DNA of 6,801 bases. Origin: CAMCXT01 sp046302715. GTDB taxonomy: Bacteria > Bacteroidota > Bacteroidia > M30B66. The position numbers and the translations under genes were made by a program. The stretch is from the NCBI GenBank assembly GCA_046302715.1, contig JBKCHQ010000272.1, forward strand, positions 1 to 6,801, read 5' to 3'. This document shows, piece after piece, positions 3,848-6,801 of this stretch. Every line of letters begins with the position of its first letter. Position 1 is the first letter of the stretch. The notes beneath the pieces were generated by a model that ran no database searches, was not told where the DNA came from, and saw only the letters and a list, made by a program, of their open reading frames with translations.

Positions 3848-6801
3848 ATGAGATTATTTATACTCTTAACCTTCGGCTTGTTCTGTTTTTATAATGCCCA
3901 TGCACAAACAACATTGGTGTACAGCGAGGACTTTGAACAAGGTGCCGGCGAATTTATTCTCAATACCGGATCGGTGGGCGATTCGGTAGGTCCAAACCGC
4001 TGGATTATAAATAATGATTTCACCGGAGATCCGGTTTATCCCAATACTACAGGACAAAACAATACTGTAGGCGGTTCGATTAATTTTGGGCCGTTTAGTA
4101 ACTATTTACATATACACGATTCGCAAGCGTTTGCAGGCAATAGTGCCGTAGGAAATTCAAATTATAACCCGTCTGTTGCATCCGACAACTTTACCGAAAC
4201 CAATAATTTTTGTACCCTTGGACTCGACAGCGTTCGTTTGGCATTTTACTACAATTGCGAGGGTGCGGCCGATGCATATGGCGAGTTGTGGTACCAGGCA
4301 GATAACGGGCCTTGGACCCAAGTGCCGGGTGTACAACTTTCAAATACCCCGCAGTGGAATTATTTGGTGGTGTATAATCCCGATTTTAATAATAAAAACG
4401 ATTTACGCTTCGGGTTTCGCTGGGTAAATAGTGCAACAGCCAATACACCCAGCGTTTCATTGGGTATTGATGGAATTCGCTTGGTGGGAGTTTACAGTCC
4501 CGATTTATATAACGTACGTCTTGAAATCGACACCATTATTCCAACACAAGTGTGCAAAGGCGATGGGGTACTTATGTTTTTAAACAATCCTGTTCCGCTT
4601 TGCGGATTGGGTTATTATGAAGTGCAGCTTTCGAATATTTTCGGAGATTTTGATCTCCCCACGTCGTTGGGGATTTATCAGCTGAATAACGAAAATCCCA
4701 CTCCTGCGCTATTCACACTGCCCGTACCTACCGATATTAACGTGGGTAACTGCTACCGAATTAGGGTTGTAAGGGTGGATATTCAACCATTTATAGTTTC
4801 AGATACTTCGGTTTGTATCGATATTATTGATTGCCCTAATATCATCACTACGCTTATGCCTGCGGTAGTTTCAAATCCACTAGATACGCTCTGCGTGGGT
4901 AGTGTTATTGATGTTCCGTTTTATTCTGAAGGCGTTTATTTAGGCAATACCTACATTGCACAGCTTTCGGACTCTAATGGGTTCTTTCCGCCCAATCCCA
5001 ATATTATCGGCACTTCAAACGACGATACCGAGTACCCGCCCGGAACCATTCCCCGAGGAAATGTTTCGGGATTAATAGCCGCTCAGAACCAGCCAATACC
5101 GCCCGGCTGCAATTATTTTATACGCGTCGTTTCAACGAGTCCTGCTGTTACCGGATCATTGTATGGGCCATTTTGCATTCGTGAATGTGATATTGAAAGC
5201 AACAACAAACAAGACGTTAGCTTCTGCATCACCGATGTGGAAGGAGGCGATACCACGCTCACCATCGAAATCAATCAATACGATCCGCCAGCCACGTATT
5301 CGCCGCCCAACGAATTTCAGGTACAGTTGCTCGATTATCAAACCTTTGCAGTAATTAACACAGGGGTTATCGGTAGTGTTGAAGCCACCAGCGATACCAC
5401 AGTTCAAATTGTTATACCTCCCATTCCGCAGCTGTTTACCATTGGCATTAATCCGGGCGCCTATTATATGCGTATAGTGGCAACCAACAGCAATCAAGGC
5501 TGGGATAACTTAGGTACGGTGATCCGATTAACCGTTGGTGCCCCCAATCCAAGTCCGCTTACCATTGATATTGCCGATCCCGACTTTTTCTTTTTCCCTG
5601 TTGGATGGGATGGCGATACCACCATTTGTCAAAGCGAAGCGCTTTATTTTGTACTGAGCCCCTACAACTCGCAATCGAGCTACGTGTGGGGCCTTAACGA
5701 CGATCCTAACTTTGCAGAAGGTGGCCCTTACACGGGCATCCTTTTTAACGGCACCGGCAACAACTCGCTTTATGTGGTCGAAACCAATTTTGGCTGTGTA
5801 GGGCCGGGCTCATCTCCGGCCGAAATTACGGTGTTAGGTCCGCCGCCAACCAGCATTACCGGCCCCAGTCAGGTGTGTTTGGGCGATACGGCAAACTATC
5901 AGGTTTCACTAACGCCATCAACTTATTACGAATGGCAAATTTCAGACGGCACGCTGGTAGATACCTTATCTAATCTGGCCCAGTTTGTATTTACACAAGC
6001 CGGCAATATTACCATTGAAATTTCGGCGGTTAATCAGTGCGGCAATGCCGACAATACGCGCAACATCATTGTACGTAATCCGCCAGTTGTAGATATTGGC
6101 AACGACACAACCTTGTGCGACGAAGCATTGCTATCGTTTGTAGCTACTGATGGACCTAACTATAATCAATACTGGAGTATTGCTGGCGAAGAGGTGGGTA
6201 CGGGCCCTGATTATTCGCTCAACACCGACAGCACCGTAACATTAACAGTTAGAGTCACAAACTACGGAACACTCGCCTGCGAGGCTTTTGATTCGTTAAC
6301 GGTTCTAATTGAACCTTCAGATCCGGGCCGATTAGACACGGTTACACTCTGCCAGGGACAAACACAACAGTTTGCCGCCGACACCACGGCCGATGCGTAT
6401 TTATGGAGCACGGGCGATATTACGCCATCCATTACCGCTGCCGACTCGGGATGGTATGTATTGACCTTATATTTCGAAGGGGCGGTATGCACACGGGTTG
6501 ACTCCTTCCTGCTCGATTTACAGGTATGCTACAAACCACTTGAGTTAACGAATGCGTTTAGTCCAAATGGCGATGGCACCAACGATACGTGGATAGCTAA
6601 GCAAACCTTCGATTATGAAGAGTTCAGCATGATTATATACAACCGCTGGGGTCGCAAAATGTATGAGACCAACGATCCGTTTTTTGCTTGGGATGGCACT
6701 ACCGATGGGGGCGAAAAAGCCAGCGACGGAACGTATTTCTACGTGGCGCGCTTAAAGCATTTCGAAAATTCGGGTGAGTTTAAAGGAACCGTTACCTTAT
6801 T
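3848..6801 (+). CDS. Large secreted PKD/Ig-like repeat protein with canonical T9SS type B (CHU_C) sorting domain, 3' end cut by window
   Basis: The frame is open without interruption for 984 codons from ATG 3848 to the window edge. Residues 1-19 are a signal peptide (MRLFILLTFGLFCFYNAHA) with cleavage AHA|Q. An in-frame ATG at 3821 would add MPFELNYWH and spoil this, so I reject it. Residues 20-216 resemble a jelly-roll or MAM-like sandwich, from YSEDFE to a closing GIDGIRLVG. Residues 236-566 hold three related about 105-aa modules. Residues 588-895 hold four PKD/Ig-like modules with cysteines near their starts at 594, 677, 757 and 835. Residues 899-984 are a CHU_C domain with NAFSPNGDGTNDTW (902-915), IIYNRWG (to 935), WDG (948-950), DGTYFYV and FKGTVTL. 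Family members usually stop within a few residues of that last motif, so only the final few codons should be missing (total near 985-990 aa). The domain predicts T9SS export to the surface or medium. No enzyme motif is seen, so adhesion or a structural surface role is likely but unproven. Confidence 0.95.
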   Translation, partial: MRLFILLTFGLFCFYNAHAQTTLVYSEDFEQGAGEFILNTGSVGDSVGPNRWIINNDFTGDPVYPNTTGQNNTVGGSINFGPFSNYLHIHDSQAFAGNSAVGNSNYNPSVASDNFTETNNFCTLGLDSVRLAFYYNCEGAADAYGELWYQADNGPWTQVPGVQLSNTPQWNYLVVYNPDFNNKNDLRFGFRWVNSATANTPSVSLGIDGIRLVGVYSPDLYNVRLEIDTIIPTQVCKGDGVLMFLNNPVPLCGLGYYEVQLSNIFGDFDLPTSLGIYQLNNENPTPALFTLPVPTDINVGNCYRIRVVRVDIQPFIVSDTSVCIDIIDCPNIITTLMPAVVSNPLDTLCVGSVIDVPFYSEGVYLGNTYIAQLSDSNGFFPPNPNIIGTSNDDTEYPPGTIPRGNVSGLIAAQNQPIPPGCNYFIRVVSTSPAVTGSLYGPFCIRECDIESNNKQDVSFCITDVEGGDTTLTIEINQYDPPATYSPPNEFQVQLLDYQTFAVINTGVIGSVEATSDTTVQIVIPPIPQLFTIGINPGAYYMRIVATNSNQGWDNLGTVIRLTVGAPNPSPLTIDIADPDFFFFPVGWDGDTTICQSEALYFVLSPYNSQSSYVWGLNDDPNFAEGGPYTGILFNGTGNNSLYVVETNFGCVGPGSSPAEITVLGPPPTSITGPSQVCLGDTANYQVSLTPSTYYEWQISDGTLVDTLSNLAQFVFTQAGNITIEISAVNQCGNADNTRNIIVRNPPVVDIGNDTTLCDEALLSFVATDGPNYNQYWSIAGEEVGTGPDYSLNTDSTVTLTVRVTNYGTLACEAFDSLTVLIEPSDPGRLDTVTLCQGQTQQFAADTTADAYLWSTGDITPSITAADSGWYVLTLYFEGAVCTRVDSFLLDLQVCYKPLELTNAFSPNGDGTNDTWIAKQTFDYEEFSMIIYNRWGRKMYETNDPFFAWDGTTDGGEKASDGTYFYVARLKHFENSGEFKGTVTL
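4553..5545 (+). repeat. Three tandem protein-level modules within the plus-strand surface protein
   Basis: Residues about 236-338, 349-448 and 460-566 share one layout. The first two open with Cys and a V/Q-rich strand, then a (Y/F)xxQL segment (YYEVQLSN, TYIAQLSD, FQVQLLD). Next comes a Gly/Asn/Pro-rich stretch with a (L/I)G or VIG turn, a hydrophobic strand ending in a Pro-rich piece, and a (C/Y)YxIRVV-type strand (NCYRIRVV, NYFIRVV, AYYMRIV). The third copy lacks the leading TxC-x-G signature and ends in a different Cys pattern. DNA identity between copies is low, so the duplication is old. They are probably beta-sandwich (Ig-like) domains. Confidence 0.55.

Noticed and set aside
5156..5497. 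Minus-strand open frame of 113 codons inside the plus-strand gene
   Set aside because: The opposite strand has uninterrupted coding with recognisable domains. This frame shows no signal peptide or motif and is a shadow.
5582..5596. Phe-rich run (FFFF) with alternating TTT/TTC as a frameshift slippery site
   Set aside because: The reading frame continues cleanly for 400 more codons and there is no downstream structure or alternative product. It reads as an ordinary linker.

Overview
The window looks like Bacteroidota (Bacteroidetes) DNA, most likely a gliding or particle-associated lineage. Three things point there. It carries two very large secreted proteins with the C-terminal sorting domain of the type IX secretion system (T9SS, type B / CHU_C, 'gliding motility-associated C-terminal domain'). 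A tRNA promoter matches the Bacteroidetes TTTG - 19 bp - TAnnTTTG pattern. Neither large gene has a Shine-Dalgarno sequence. The genus cannot be fixed from this sequence.

Layout. Bases 1-130 are AT-rich and hold no gene I can support, only a perfect 7-bp inverted repeat. Bases 131-284 are a self-contained minus-strand tRNA-Gln(UUG) unit: promoter, tRNA with encoded CCA, and intrinsic terminator. Bases 328-3738 (minus) encode a complete secreted protein of about 1136 aa. It has a signal peptide, an N-terminal 'HxxGGEI...YRDC' domain, cadherin/PKD-like sandwiches, about six Cys-containing fibronectin-III-like modules, and a divergent T9SS type B sorting domain. Bases 3739-3847 are a 109-bp AT-rich divergent intergenic region. 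Bases 3848-6801 (plus) encode a second secreted protein, open for 984 codons and cut by the window edge just before its expected stop. It has a signal peptide, a jelly-roll/MAM-like domain, three related about 105-residue modules, four PKD/Ig-like modules and a canonical CHU_C domain.

How the parts relate. Both proteins should cross the inner membrane by Sec, cross the outer membrane by the T9SS, and end up on the cell surface or released. They look like multi-domain adhesins or surface filaments; no catalytic domain is recognisable. Their divergent arrangement across 109 bp suggests possible shared control, but no regulator or secretion-machinery gene lies in the window. I see no CRISPR array, insertion sequence, integrase, toxin-antitoxin pair or defence cassette. 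The points most worth following are the palindrome over the start codon of the minus-strand gene, the divergent sorting domain of that protein, the tandem modules in the plus-strand protein, and a strong CTC-GAT (Leu-Asp) codon-pair preference.
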